Positions 33,811 through 42,735 of a DNA stretch of 64,000 nt are shown one piece after another. This DNA is from Streptomyces asoensis (GTDB lineage Bacteria; Actinomycetota; Actinomycetes; Streptomycetales; Streptomycetaceae): assembly GCF_013085465.1 (NCBI RefSeq), contig NZ_CP049838.1, positions 7,378,001 to 7,442,000 of the forward strand, read 5' to 3'. A program made the position numbers and the translations under genes. The first letter of the stretch is position 1. Each line of letters starts with the position of its first letter. The notes under the pieces are model-generated. The model ran no database searches. It saw only the letters and a list, made by a program, of their open reading frames with translations, and was not told the origin of the DNA.

Positions 33811-35195
33811 CCGAGCTCGCCACGATGGACTTCCACCCCCAGCCCCGGGCGGGCGAGGCCAAGCCGTGGGCGTTCCCGGCGCCCGAGCGCACCGCGCTGG
33901 CCAACGGCCTGACCGTGCTGCACTGCCACCGCCCCGGCCAGCAGGTCGTCGCCGTCGAGATCCTCCTCGACGCACCCCTGGACGCGGAACCGGCCGGCCT
34001 CGACGGCGTCGCCACGATCACGGCGCGGGCCTTCTCCGAGGGCACCGACAAGCACTCCGCCGAGGAGTTCGCCGCCGAACTGGAGCGCTGCGGCGCCACC
34101 CTGGACGCGCACGCCGATCACCCCGGCGTCCGGCTGAGCCTCGAAGTGCCGGCCTCGCGCCTGCCCAAGGGCCTCGGTCTGCTCGCCGACGCCCTCAGGG
34201 CCCCCGCGTTCGCCGACAGCGAGGTCGAGCGCCTCGTCCGCAACCGCCTGGACGAGATCCCGCACGAGCTGGCCAACCCCTCCCGGCGCGCCGCCAAGGA
34301 GCTCTCCAAGGAGCTGTTCCCGGCCACCGCGCGGATGTCGCGGCCGCGCCAGGGCACCGCGGAGACGGTCGAGAAGATCGACTCCGCCGCCGTACGCGCC
34401 TTCTACGAGAAGCACGTCCGTCCCGCCACGGCCACGGCCGTGGTCGTCGGCGACCTCACCGGTGTCGACCTGGAGGCGCTCCTCGGCGACACCCTGGGCG
34501 CCTGGACGGGCTCCTCGGCCCAGCCGCGGCCCGTGCCGCCGGTGACTGCCGACGACGCCGGCCGGGTCGTCATCGTGGACCGTCCCGGCGCCGTTCAGAC
34601 GCAGTTGCTGATCGGCCGGATCGGTGCCGACCGGCACGACCGTGTGTGGCCCGCGCAGGTGCTCGGCACGTACTGCCTCGGTGGCACCCTCACCTCCCGG
34701 CTGGACCGCGTCCTGCGCGAGGAGAAGGGCTACACCTACGGTGTCCGCGCGTTCGGGCAGGTCCTGCGGTCCGCCCCGGACGGCTCGGGCGCCGCGATGC
34801 TCGCCATCAGCGGCTCCGTCGACACCCCGAACACCGGTCCCGCTCTGGACGACCTGTGGAAGGTGCTGCGCACCCTCGCCGCCGAGGGGCTGACCGACGC
34901 CGAGCGTGACGTCGCCGTGCAGAACCTGGTCGGTGTGGCGCCGCTGAAGTTCGAGACCGCCGCGGCCGTCGCCGGCACGCTGGCCGACCAGGTCGAGCAG
35001 CACCTGCCCGACGACTTCCAGGCCACGCTGTACCGGCAGCTCGCCGCGACCGGCACGGTGGAGGCCACCGCGGCGGCTGTGAACGCCTTCCCCGTGGACC
35101 GGCTGGTGACCGTCCTCGTCGGTGACGCGGCCCAGATCAAGGAGCCGGTCGAGGCCCTCGGCATCGGCGAGGTGAAGGTCGTGTCCGCGGAGTAG
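33807..35195 (+). CDS. M16 peptidase-like protein, non-catalytic partner
   Basis: 462 aa with the M16 fold but no HxxEH: where the zinc motif belongs the sequence reads ITARAFSEGT. It keeps the R/Y pair found in partner subunits (REEKGYTYGVR), used to bind substrate. GTG 33807 overlaps the stop of the catalytic gene by four bases. The two should form a heterodimer. A hairpin terminator follows. Confidence 0.9.
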   Translation: MTELATMDFHPQPRAGEAKPWAFPAPERTALANGLTVLHCHRPGQQVVAVEILLDAPLDAEPAGLDGVATITARAFSEGTDKHSAEEFAAELERCGATLDAHADHPGVRLSLEVPASRLPKGLGLLADALRAPAFADSEVERLVRNRLDEIPHELANPSRRAAKELSKELFPATARMSRPRQGTAETVEKIDSAAVRAFYEKHVRPATATAVVVGDLTGVDLEALLGDTLGAWTGSSAQPRPVPPVTADDAGRVVIVDRPGAVQTQLLIGRIGADRHDRVWPAQVLGTYCLGGTLTSRLDRVLREEKGYTYGVRAFGQVLRSAPDGSGAAMLAISGSVDTPNTGPALDDLWKVLRTLAAEGLTDAERDVAVQNLVGVAPLKFETAAAVAGTLADQVEQHLPDDFQATLYRQLAATGTVEATAAAVNAFPVDRLVTVLVGDAAQIKEPVEALGIGEVKVVSAE

Positions 35196-35222
35196 ATCCC
35201 GGCAACGGCACACGCGTGTGGG

Positions 35223-35253
35223 GGCCCTGGTCGACGAAAGCGTCACCAGGGCC
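35223..35253 (+). terminator. hairpin terminator of the M16 operon
   Basis: GGCCCTGGT and ACCAGGGCC pair as the outer stem and GACG-AAAG-CGTC as the inner stem, with one bulged C. It begins 28 bases after the stop codon. Confidence 0.65.
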
Positions 35254-35324
35254 TCCGTATGTCCGAATTGATGCGGAGGTTGCCCGTCTGCCCTGTGGGA
35301 TGCGCTACAAAAACCGGGATCCGT

Positions 35325-35354
35325 TTGAGGATTGAAACCCGCGCCGCTTAGCGT
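35325..35354 (+). promoter_or_regulatory. promoter of the riboswitch-M23 peptidase transcript
   Basis: TTGAGG (35325-35330) and TAGCGT (35349-35354) with an 18-bp spacer resemble a housekeeping promoter. Transcription would begin near 35361, just before the riboswitch. Confidence 0.5.
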
Positions 35355-35385
35355 CATCCGGGCTGTTCGTCAGGCAGTGCGCCGC

Positions 35386-35568
35386 AGCCGCGGCACCGGA
35401 CAGTCATCGCCGAGTCCCCGTACGGCGCGAGCCAGGGGAGCCGGGGACCCACTTGTGAAGTCCCTGGGGTGAATCGGACGCCCGCGCGTGAACGCGAGGG
35501 GGTCCGTAGGAGACCTTCCTGCTCCGAACCCGTCAGCTAACCCGGTAGGCGAGAGGGAAGGAAAGGAC
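35386..35568 (+). ncRNA. c-di-AMP riboswitch (ydaO/yuaA type)
   Basis: The leader has the arrangement of the ydaO class: GCCGAGTCCCC, then GGGGAGCCGGGGACCCA, a central GGGGTGAATCGG, later GGGGTCCGTAGGAGACC, and a closing AACCCGGTAGGCGAGAGGGA. In Streptomyces this class precedes genes for cell-wall hydrolases (rpf, M23 and NlpC/P60 types), and an M23 peptidase follows here. High c-di-AMP is expected to lower expression. Boundaries are approximate. Confidence 0.85.
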
Positions 35569-35580
35569 ACCCCCAACTTC

Positions 35581-36324
35581 ATGGCGTTCACCTGCGCCAC
35601 CGGGAAGCACCGTCGGCCCAGCCGGATGCAGCGCAGCAGCGTCCGCGCGGCGGGCATCGCGGCGCTCACCACCACCGGTGTCATGGCCACCGTCGCCTCC
35701 ACCCCGGCCTTCGCCGCCGAGCCCACCCCCGAGCAGACCGGGCTGATCCCCGTCGTCACCGCCGGCGAGTCCGTCGCCGAGCAGATCGACGACCAGGTCG
35801 CCGTGCAGAAGCACGCGGCCTTCGAGGAGGCCGCCCGGCAGGCCGCCGCCAAGAAGGCCGTGGAGGAGCGCGAGGCACGCGTGCGTGCCGCCCGCGAGGC
35901 CGAGCGCAAGCGCCTCAACACCTTCGTGCTGCCGATCACCGGTTCCTACGTCTCCACCGGCTACCAGGCCAGCAGCTCGCTGTGGTCCTCCGGCAGCCAC
36001 ACCGGCATCGACTTCCACGCCGCGAGCGGTACCTCCGTGCACGCGGTCGGCTCCGGCACCGTGGTCGAGGCCGGCTGGGGCGGGTCCTACGGCAACCAGA
36101 TCGTGATCAAGATGAACGACGGGACGTACACCCAGTACGGTCACCTGTCGTCCCTCGCGGTGTCGGTGGGCCAGACGGTCACCCCGGGCGAGCGGATCGG
36201 CCTGTCGGGCGCCACCGGCAACGTCACCGGCCCGCATCTGCACTTCGAGGCCCGCACCACCGCGGAGTACGGCTCGGACATCGACCCGGTCGCCTACCTC
36301 CGCAAGCACGGCGTGAACGTCTGA
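35581..36324 (+). CDS. secreted M23 (LytM) peptidoglycan endopeptidase
   Basis: 247 aa. A long signal peptide (basic to residue 22, hydrophobic 23-40, cleavage after AFA at about 46) is followed by a charged Ala/Glu/Lys-rich coiled coil (about 66-112) and a LytM domain with zinc ligands His140 and Asp144 (HTGIDFHA) and the catalytic GPHLHFEA (His219, His221). It should cut peptidoglycan cross-links during growth or germination. ATG 35581 lies just after the riboswitch and a GGAAGGAAAGGA stretch. Controlled by c-di-AMP; a terminator follows. Confidence 0.92.
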   Translation: MAFTCATGKHRRPSRMQRSSVRAAGIAALTTTGVMATVASTPAFAAEPTPEQTGLIPVVTAGESVAEQIDDQVAVQKHAAFEEAARQAAAKKAVEEREARVRAAREAERKRLNTFVLPITGSYVSTGYQASSSLWSSGSHTGIDFHAASGTSVHAVGSGTVVEAGWGGSYGNQIVIKMNDGTYTQYGHLSSLAVSVGQTVTPGERIGLSGATGNVTGPHLHFEARTTAEYGSDIDPVAYLRKHGVNV

Positions 36325-36348
36325 CGACCCACGGCGACAGATCGTCTT

Positions 36349-36371
36349 GCCCCGGCCCTCCCGGCCGGGGC
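36349..36371 (+). terminator. hairpin terminator after the M23 gene
   Basis: GCCCCGGCC (36349-36357) and GGCCGGGGC (36363-36371) form a 9-bp stem with a 5-base loop followed by TTTCG. Confidence 0.75.
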
Positions 36372-36512
36372 TTTCGCCGTTTTCGAGGCCCTGCTGTCCA
36401 AAAAATATCCCTGGATTCCAGCCCGCCATCGGAAATTCCCGCTCATTGCAATAGAGTCACGGAACACACGTCAATCGTCGACGTTTCACGGGGATTAAGG
36501 CGGAGGTCCGTC

Positions 36513-37208
36513 ATGCGTATTCCGGCGCACTCGGTGTGCACGGCCATTCGGGACGACATCGTCGCGGGTGTCTACGAGCGCGGCAGCCGCCTCACGGAGG
36601 AACTCCTCGCCCGCCGCTACGGCGTTTCCCGCGTCCCCGTCCGAGAGGCGCTGCGCACGCTGGAGGCCGAGGGCTTCGTCGTCACACGGCGGCACGCGGG
36701 CGCGTGCGTCGCGGAACCGACCGAGCAGGAGGCCGCGGACCTGCTGGAGATGCGCATGCTCCTGGAGCCGCTCGGTGCCTCCCGGGCCGCCCAGCGGCGC
36801 ACCGAGGCCCATCTGAAGGTGCTGCGCGGACTCGTCCGGCTGGGCCAGGAGCGGGCCAGGCGGGGCAACAGCGAGGATCTGCGCTCCCTGGGGGGCTGGT
36901 TCCACGAGACGCTCGCCCAGTCCTCAGGAAGCCATGCCCTGACGTCGATGCTCACTCAGCTGCGCCACAAGATCGCCTGGATGTACGCGGTGGAGGCCCC
37001 GGCCAACCCCGCGGAGTCCTGGGCGGAGCACGGCGCGATCGTGGACGCGGTGGCGCGCGGCGACGGCGAGCGTGCGCGGGCGATCACGGCGCTGCACACC
37101 GAGCGTGCGACGGCCGCGCACCGGCTGCGCTTTTCCGGCGGCCCCGAGCGCGCCGACCGTGTGAGGACTTCGCAACCTCCCGTAAACATGACGGGTCTGC
37201 GGCATTAA
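36513..37208 (+). CDS. GntR-family (FadR-type) transcriptional regulator
   Basis: 231 aa. N-terminal winged helix (AIRDDIVAGVYERGSRL, then SRVPVREALRTLEAEGFV) and a C-terminal FCD domain (GGWFHETLAQSSGSHAL, WAEHGAIVDAVARGDG) with metal-site His residues. FCD regulators usually sense organic acids. ATG 36513 has GGAGG at 36502-36506. It converges on ptsH, with a shared hairpin in between. Its targets are not evident; the same regulator-ptsH neighbourhood occurs in S. coelicolor. Confidence 0.88.
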   Translation: MRIPAHSVCTAIRDDIVAGVYERGSRLTEELLARRYGVSRVPVREALRTLEAEGFVVTRRHAGACVAEPTEQEAADLLEMRMLLEPLGASRAAQRRTEAHLKVLRGLVRLGQERARRGNSEDLRSLGGWFHETLAQSSGSHALTSMLTQLRHKIAWMYAVEAPANPAESWAEHGAIVDAVARGDGERARAITALHTERATAAHRLRFSGGPERADRVRTSQPPVNMTGLRH

Positions 37209-37277
37209 CACGAGGGCCGTATACAAAGAGGGGATAATTCGCGGGGGATTATTTCTGCTGCCCGTGAACGGGAAATA

Positions 37278-37313
37278 CGAAGGGCTCGCCCGATAATTCG
37301 GACGAGCCCTTCG
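37278..37313. terminator. shared hairpin between GntR gene and ptsH
   Basis: CGAAGGGCTCG (37278-37288) pairs with CGAGCCCTTCG (37303-37313), an 11-bp perfect stem whose loop can pair further (CCGA/TCGG). It lies between two converging genes and can work for both. Confidence 0.75.
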
Positions 37314-37435
37314 GGGTTAGCGGGACGACACCTTTGAAGCGACGAACACCGCCACCGTCAATTGAGCAACCCCGACGACGCGCAACCACGTCCGCGAGAG
37401 CGGCGTCGGCTTGGGCGCAAAGGGGGCCTGCGCGC

Positions 37436-37717
37436 TCAGACGGTCTCGGGGAGCTCCTCGAGCCCCTCGGCGACCAGCTTCGCCAGACGGTCGAGGGCGA
37501 CGTCGGCGCCGTCGGCCTCGGAGGCGAGGACGATCTCCTCGCCGCCCTGGGCGCCCAGGCCGAGAACGGCCAGCATGGAGGCCGCGTTGACGGGGTTGCC
37601 GTCGGCCTTGGCGATCGTCACCGGGATACCTGCGGCCGTGGCGGCCCGGACGAAGATGGAAGCGGGGCGGGCGTGAAGGCCCTCGGCCCAGCCGACGTTG
37701 ACGCGGCGCTCAGCCAT
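37436..37717 (-). CDS. ptsH: HPr, phosphocarrier of the sugar PTS
   Basis: 93 aa. Phosphorylated His15 in GLHARPASIF; the NAASMLAVLGLG stretch corresponds to the regulatory Ser region. HPr passes phosphate from enzyme I to IIA proteins and so to GlcNAc and fructose uptake in Streptomyces. ATG 37717 is the start. A DasR-type operator lies 24-39 bases upstream, in agreement with reported DasR control of pts genes. Enzyme I and IIA genes are not in this window. Confidence 0.97.
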   Translation of the reverse strand: MAERRVNVGWAEGLHARPASIFVRAATAAGIPVTIAKADGNPVNAASMLAVLGLGAQGGEEIVLASEADGADVALDRLAKLVAEGLEELPETV

Positions 37718-37740
37718 GTGATGCTGCCCTTCAGTGTTCA

Positions 37741-37756
37741 GGTTGTCTAGACCAGT
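37741..37756 (-). promoter_or_regulatory. DasR operator (dre) upstream of ptsH
   Basis: On the - strand the site reads ACTGGTCTAGACAACC, matching the dre consensus ACTGGTCTAGACCAGT for its first 12 positions and at 13 of 16 overall. DasR, the GlcNAc-responsive GntR regulator, is known to bind such sites at pts genes. Confidence 0.85.
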
Positions 37757-37895
37757 GTTCCACACGTGAAGCGTGTGAGGGAGGGGTCGTTCGGTCCCCT
37801 CCCGACGTGGTCGTCGGATCGCGGCCTCGATCCGACGTGCGTCCTCCACAGACTGCCTCGCGCCGTTGTCGTACGCGAGCCGTACTCTGGGCCCC

Positions 37896-40709
37896 ATGCA
37901 GAGCGCGTCGGACCGGCACGAGTACCCCGCCCACTGGGAGGCCGACGTGGTGCTGCGCGACGGCGGCACCGCGCGCATCCGCCCCATCACCGTCGATGAC
38001 GCCGAGCGCCTGGTCAGCTTCTACGAGCAGGTTTCGGACGAGTCGAAGTACTACCGCTTCTTCGCGCCCTACCCGCGCCTGTCCGACAAGGACGTCCACC
38101 GCTTCACGCACCACGACTTTGTGGACCGGGTGGGACTCGCGGCCACGGTCGGCGGCGAGTTCATCGCCACCGTACGCTATGACCGCATTGGTGCCGACGG
38201 CATGGCCGCCTCGGCCCCTGCCGACGAGGCCGAGGTCGCGTTCCTCGTACAGGACGCCCACCAGGGCAGGGGCGTCGCCTCCGCGTTGCTCGAGCACATC
38301 GCCGCCGTGGCGCGCGAGCGTGACATCCGCCGCTTCGCGGCCGAGGTACTGCCCGCCAACAACAAGATGATCAAGGTGTTCACGGACGCCGGCTACACCC
38401 AGAAGCGCAGCTTCGAGGACGGCGTCGTACACCTGGAGTTCGGCCTCGAACCCACCGAGCGCTCCGTCGCCGTGCAGCGCGCGCGGGAACAGCGCGCCGA
38501 GGCGCACTCCGTGGGGCGGCTGCTGGCGCCCGGCTCCGTAGCCGTCGTCGGCACCGGCCGCAGCCCCGGAGGCGTCGGCCGAAGCGTGCTCGGCAACCTC
38601 CGCGAGGCGGGCTTCACCGGGCGGCTGTACGCCGTGAACAAGGCCTTCCCCGAGGACCTGAAGGAACTGGACGGGGTGCCTGCCCACCGCTCGGTGCGCG
38701 ACATAGCGGAGCCCGTCGACCTCGCGGTCGTCGCCGTCCCGGCGGAGCAGGTCCCCGAGGCCGTGACCGAGTGCGGCGAGCACGGCGTGCAGGGACTCGT
38801 GGTCCTCTCCGCCGGCTACGCCGAGAGCGGCCCCGACGGGCGGGAGCGCCAGCGCGAACTCGTCCGGCACGCACGCGCGTACGGCATGCGGATCATCGGC
38901 CCCAACGCCTTCGGAGTCATCAACACCTCCCCGGAGGTGCGGCTGAACGCCTCACTGGCCCCGGAGATGCCGAGACCCGGCAGGATCGGCCTGTTCGCCC
39001 AGTCCGGCGCCATCGGCATCGCCCTGCTGTCCCGTCTCCACCGGCGTGGCGGAGGCGTCACCGGCGTCACCGGCGTGTCGACCTTCATCTCGTCCGGCAA
39101 CCGCGCGGACGTCTCGGGCAACGACGTCCTCCAGTACTGGTACGACGACCCCGACACCGACGTCGCCCTCATGTACCTGGAATCCATCGGCAACCCGCGC
39201 AAGTTCACCCGCCTCGCGCGGCGCACGGCGGCCGCCAAGCCCCTGGTCGTCGTCCAGGGCGCCGGGTCCGCCCCGCAGGGGCACGCCGTACGGGCGACCC
39301 GGCTGCCCCACGCGACGGTGTCGGCGCTGCTGCGGCAGGCCGGCGTGATCCGCGTGGACACCATCACCGAACTGGTCGACGCGGGCCTGCTGCTCGCCCG
39401 TCAGCCACTGCCGACGGGCCCGCGGGTGGCGATTCTCGGCAACTCCGAGTCGCTGGGCCTGCTGACGTACGACGCCTGTCTCTCGGAAGGGCTGCGTCCG
39501 CTGCCGCCGCTGGACCTGACGACCGAGGCGTCGGCCCGGGACTTCCACGCGGCGCTGGCCCGGGCGCTGGCCGACGAGACGTGCGACGCGGTGGTCGTGA
39601 CGGCGATCCCGGCGATCGGGGAGAGATCGCCCGGGGACGCGGAACTCGCGGAGGCCCTGCGGTCGGCCGCGGCGGCCGCTCCCGCCAAACCGGTGCTCGT
39701 CGTGCACGTGGAACTCGGCGGTCTCGCCATGGCGCTGTCCGCCGCGACGAGTACCGCACCGCGCGCGGAAGCGGCCCCACGCGCGCGTACCGACGTCCCC
39801 GAGGGCGAGCAGCCGGTGCCCACCGCCGTCGACGCACCCGAGGGGGCGCACCTCATCCCCGCCTATCCCGCCGCCGAACGCGCCGTCCGCGCGCTCGCGG
39901 AGGCTGTGAAGTACGCCCAGTGGCGGCGCGAGGCGGCCGACGCCGGCAAGGTGCCCGAGTACGAGGACATCGACGAGAAGGGCGCCGCCGAGCTGATCGG
40001 CGGGCTCCTCGCGCGCGGGCAGGGCCTGACCCTCGGCACCGACGAGACGTGCGAGCTGCTCGGCCGCTACGGCATCCGCACCCGCCGGGCCATCCCGGCG
40101 CCCACCCCGGACGAGGCCGCGCGGGCCGCGGCCGCCCTCGGCTACCCCGTCGCCCTCAAGGCCACCGCCCCGCACCTGCGGCACCGCGCCGACCTGGGCG
40201 GCGTACGGCTCGATGTGGCCGACGAGGAGCAACTGCGCCGGTCGTACGCCGAGTTGACCGAGCTCTTCGGCAAGCCGCAGGAGATCCGCCCGGTCGTCCA
40301 GGCGATGGCACCGCGCGGCGTCGACACGGTCGTCCGCGCGGTCATCGACCCGGCGGCCGGAGCCGTACTGTCCTTCGGGCTCGCCGGGGCCGCCTCGCAA
40401 CTGCTCGGGGACATGGCGCACCGGCTGGTTCCGGTCACCGACCGCGACGCGACCTCGCTGATCCGGTCCATCCGGACCGCCCCGCTCCTCTTCGGCTGGC
40501 GCGGCTCGACGCCCGTCGACACCGCCGCCCTGGAGGAGCTGCTGCTGCGCGTGTCCCGGCTGGTCGACGACCACCCCGAGGTCGTCGCGGTCACCCTGGA
40601 GCCGGTCGTCGTCGCCCCGCACGGGCTGAGCGTCCTCGGCGCCTCCGTACGCCTCGCACCCCCGCCGGCGCGTGACGACCTCGGACCGAGGACGCTGCCG
40701 ACGTACTGA
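37896..40709 (+). CDS. Pat-type protein lysine acetyltransferase (GNAT plus acyl-CoA synthetase-like domain)
   Basis: 937 aa. A GNAT domain comes first (about 20-185; acetyl-CoA loop VQDAHQGRGVASALL), followed by an NDP-forming acyl-CoA synthetase-like region: CoA-binding Rossmann domain (GSVAVVGTGRSPGGVG), ligase domains (GPNAFGVIN, FAQSGAIGIALLS) and a C-terminal ATP-grasp (GYPVALKATAPHLRHRADLGG). Pat enzymes acetylate and inactivate acyl-CoA synthetases such as Acs. Here the GNAT is N-terminal, opposite to Salmonella Pat. ATG 37896 lies eight bases after TACTCT, so the message may be leaderless. Divergent from ptsH. Confidence 0.88.
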   Translation: MQSASDRHEYPAHWEADVVLRDGGTARIRPITVDDAERLVSFYEQVSDESKYYRFFAPYPRLSDKDVHRFTHHDFVDRVGLAATVGGEFIATVRYDRIGADGMAASAPADEAEVAFLVQDAHQGRGVASALLEHIAAVARERDIRRFAAEVLPANNKMIKVFTDAGYTQKRSFEDGVVHLEFGLEPTERSVAVQRAREQRAEAHSVGRLLAPGSVAVVGTGRSPGGVGRSVLGNLREAGFTGRLYAVNKAFPEDLKELDGVPAHRSVRDIAEPVDLAVVAVPAEQVPEAVTECGEHGVQGLVVLSAGYAESGPDGRERQRELVRHARAYGMRIIGPNAFGVINTSPEVRLNASLAPEMPRPGRIGLFAQSGAIGIALLSRLHRRGGGVTGVTGVSTFISSGNRADVSGNDVLQYWYDDPDTDVALMYLESIGNPRKFTRLARRTAAAKPLVVVQGAGSAPQGHAVRATRLPHATVSALLRQAGVIRVDTITELVDAGLLLARQPLPTGPRVAILGNSESLGLLTYDACLSEGLRPLPPLDLTTEASARDFHAALARALADETCDAVVVTAIPAIGERSPGDAELAEALRSAAAAAPAKPVLVVHVELGGLAMALSAATSTAPRAEAAPRARTDVPEGEQPVPTAVDAPEGAHLIPAYPAAERAVRALAEAVKYAQWRREAADAGKVPEYEDIDEKGAAELIGGLLARGQGLTLGTDETCELLGRYGIRTRRAIPAPTPDEAARAAAALGYPVALKATAPHLRHRADLGGVRLDVADEEQLRRSYAELTELFGKPQEIRPVVQAMAPRGVDTVVRAVIDPAAGAVLSFGLAGAASQLLGDMAHRLVPVTDRDATSLIRSIRTAPLLFGWRGSTPVDTAALEELLLRVSRLVDDHPEVVAVTLEPVVVAPHGLSVLGASVRLAPPPARDDLGPRTLPTY

Positions 40710-40873
40710 GCGGACCGTCCGGGAGCGCGCCGTCGGGCGCGCGCGAGGACGCGCCGCCCGGGCAGCGGCTCGCCCCGTGGAGGCGTCCCCCGGAGCACCG
40801 ACGGAGCGCGCCCCGGCCGCCGCCGACGTACCGAAGCGGGCCTCAGCGGTGCCTCGCAGTCAGTGGGTCCCCG

Positions 40874-40879
40874 TAGGAT
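40874..40879 (+). promoter_or_regulatory. -10 element for a probable leaderless transcript
   Basis: TAGGAT ends seven bases before the ATG at 40887, the spacing expected if transcription begins at the start codon. GGAGGG also lies upstream of the ATG, so a short-leader alternative exists. Confidence 0.45.
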
Positions 40880-40886
40880 GGAGGGC

Positions 40887-41474
40887 ATGGCCAAGACCAG
40901 TACGACGACCCAGGGGCTGCGCGCGGCGATCGAGCGCAGCGGCTACTACCCGGCCCTCGTGGCCGAGGCGGTGGAGGCCGCTGTGGGCGGCGAGCCGATC
41001 CGGTCGTACCTGGTCCACCAGGAGACCACGTTCGACCAGAACGAGGTGCGCCGGCACGTGACCGTGCTGGTTCTCACCGGCAACCGCTTCATCGTCAGCC
41101 ACACCGACGAGCAGGCCGCCGACACCACCTCCCCGACGCCGTACGCCACGACCTCCACGGAGTCCGTGAAGATCGGCCGGATCTCGTCCGTCGTCCTCAG
41201 CCGGGTGGTCGCCAACCCGGAGTCGTACACGCCGGGCACCCTGCCGCGCGAGGTCGTGCTGACCATCGGCTGGGGCGCCGTCTCCCGTATCGACCTGGAG
41301 CCGGCCGCCTGCGGCGACCCCAACTGCGACGCCGACCACGGCTACACCGGCAGCTCGACGGCGGACGACCTCAGCCTGCGTGTGAGCGAGGCCGGCGACG
41401 GCCCGGAGACGGTCCGCCAGACGCTCGTCTTCGCGCAGTCGCTCTCCGAGGCGACAGCGGACGTCACCCGCTGA
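40887..41474 (+). CDS. DUF5998 family protein
   Basis: 195 aa, soluble, with no recognised catalytic motif. A beta-rich core (VTVLVLTGNRFIVSHTDEQ, VVLTIGWGAVSRIDLEP) and a short CGDPNCDADHGYTG segment that could bind a metal. Conserved in actinobacteria, function unknown. Its stop overlaps the start of the phosphodiesterase gene (TGATG), so the two are coupled and may act together. Confidence 0.75.
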   Translation: MAKTSTTTQGLRAAIERSGYYPALVAEAVEAAVGGEPIRSYLVHQETTFDQNEVRRHVTVLVLTGNRFIVSHTDEQAADTTSPTPYATTSTESVKIGRISSVVLSRVVANPESYTPGTLPREVVLTIGWGAVSRIDLEPAACGDPNCDADHGYTGSSTADDLSLRVSEAGDGPETVRQTLVFAQSLSEATADVTR

Positions 41475-42685
41475 TGTCGCGCTCCGTGCCCACCCCTTTC
41501 GACTCCGCGCCCTGGGACTTCCCCGAACCGCTCGCGGTCGGCTCCGCGCCCGTCCCCGAGTACGGCTCCGGCTCCCTCGCCGACCTGCTGCCCACGCTGG
41601 CGGCGGGCATGGGCGTACCCGGCACGACCGCGGCGATCCCGGAGCTGACCCCGGCCGACCGCAACTGCGTCTTCCTGATCGACGGCCTCGGCTGGGAGCA
41701 GATCAAGGACCACCGCGACGAGGCGCCGTATCTCCACGCGTTGCTCGGCAGCTCGCGCGGCGGCACCGGACGTCCGCTCACCGCCGGCTACCCGGCGACC
41801 ACCGCGACCTCCCTCGCCTCCGTCGGCACCGGTCTTCCCCCGGGCGCGCACGGCCTGCCCGGCTACACGGTGCGCAACCCGGCGACCGGCGCCCTGATGA
41901 ACCAGCTCCGCTGGCAGCCGTGGACGGCCCCGGGCGCCTGGCAGCCGTACCCCACCGTCTTCCAGCTCGCCCACGAGGCGGGCGTGCACGCCGCCCAGGT
42001 GTCGTCCCCCACGTTCCAGAACACCCCGCTGACCAAGGTCGCGCTCAGCGGCGGAACGTTTCACGGGCGGCTGACCGGCGAGGAGCGCATGGACTTCGCC
42101 GCCGAGCAACTCGCCGCCGGCGACCGCTCCCTCGTCTACACGTACTACGCGGAACTGGACGGCGCCGGGCACCGCTACGGCGTCGCCTCCGACACCTGGC
42201 GCGGCCAGCTCATGTACGTCGACCGGCTCGTCCAGCGCCTCGCCGAGCAGCTCCCGCAGCGCAGCACGCTCTACGTCACCGCCGACCACGGCATGGTCGA
42301 CGTGCCCTTCGACGAGGAGCACCGCATCGACTTCGACGCGGACTGGGAGCTGCGCGCCGGGGTCGCCCTGCTGGGTGGTGAGGGCCGCGCCCGCCATGTC
42401 TACGCCGTACCGGGCGCCGAGAACGACGTCCTGACCTGCTGGCGCGAGGTGCTCGGCGAGCAGTTCTGGATCGCCTCGCGCGACGAGGCGATCGCCGCGG
42501 GCTGGTTCGGGCCGCAGGTCGACGATCGGGTGTACGCCCGCCTCGGCGACGTGGTCGCGGCCGCCCGGGACGACGTCCTGATCATCGCCTCCGAACGGGA
42601 GCCCAAGGAGTCGGCGATGGTCGGCAACCACGGCTCGATGACCCCTGCCGAGCAGCTGGTCCCGCTGCTCGAAGTACGCTCCTGA
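41474..42685 (+). CDS. alkaline phosphatase superfamily phosphodiesterase (NPP-like)
   Basis: 403 aa. Metal and nucleophile motifs of the type I phosphodiesterase/nucleotide pyrophosphatase family: Asp in FLIDGLGW, nucleophile Thr in YPATTATS, YAELDGAGHRYG, TADHGM and GNHGSM. No signal peptide is evident, so it probably acts in the cytoplasm on a nucleotide or other phosphodiester. It is coupled to the DUF5998 gene; thymidine kinase follows 50 bp later on the same strand. Confidence 0.85.
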   Translation: MSRSVPTPFDSAPWDFPEPLAVGSAPVPEYGSGSLADLLPTLAAGMGVPGTTAAIPELTPADRNCVFLIDGLGWEQIKDHRDEAPYLHALLGSSRGGTGRPLTAGYPATTATSLASVGTGLPPGAHGLPGYTVRNPATGALMNQLRWQPWTAPGAWQPYPTVFQLAHEAGVHAAQVSSPTFQNTPLTKVALSGGTFHGRLTGEERMDFAAEQLAAGDRSLVYTYYAELDGAGHRYGVASDTWRGQLMYVDRLVQRLAEQLPQRSTLYVTADHGMVDVPFDEEHRIDFDADWELRAGVALLGGEGRARHVYAVPGAENDVLTCWREVLGEQFWIASRDEAIAAGWFGPQVDDRVYARLGDVVAAARDDVLIIASEREPKESAMVGNHGSMTPAEQLVPLLEVRS

Positions 42686-42735
42686 CGCCCAGAACCGTTT
42701 CTTCCTCACCCTCACCGAAAGGCGCTCAACTCCCC

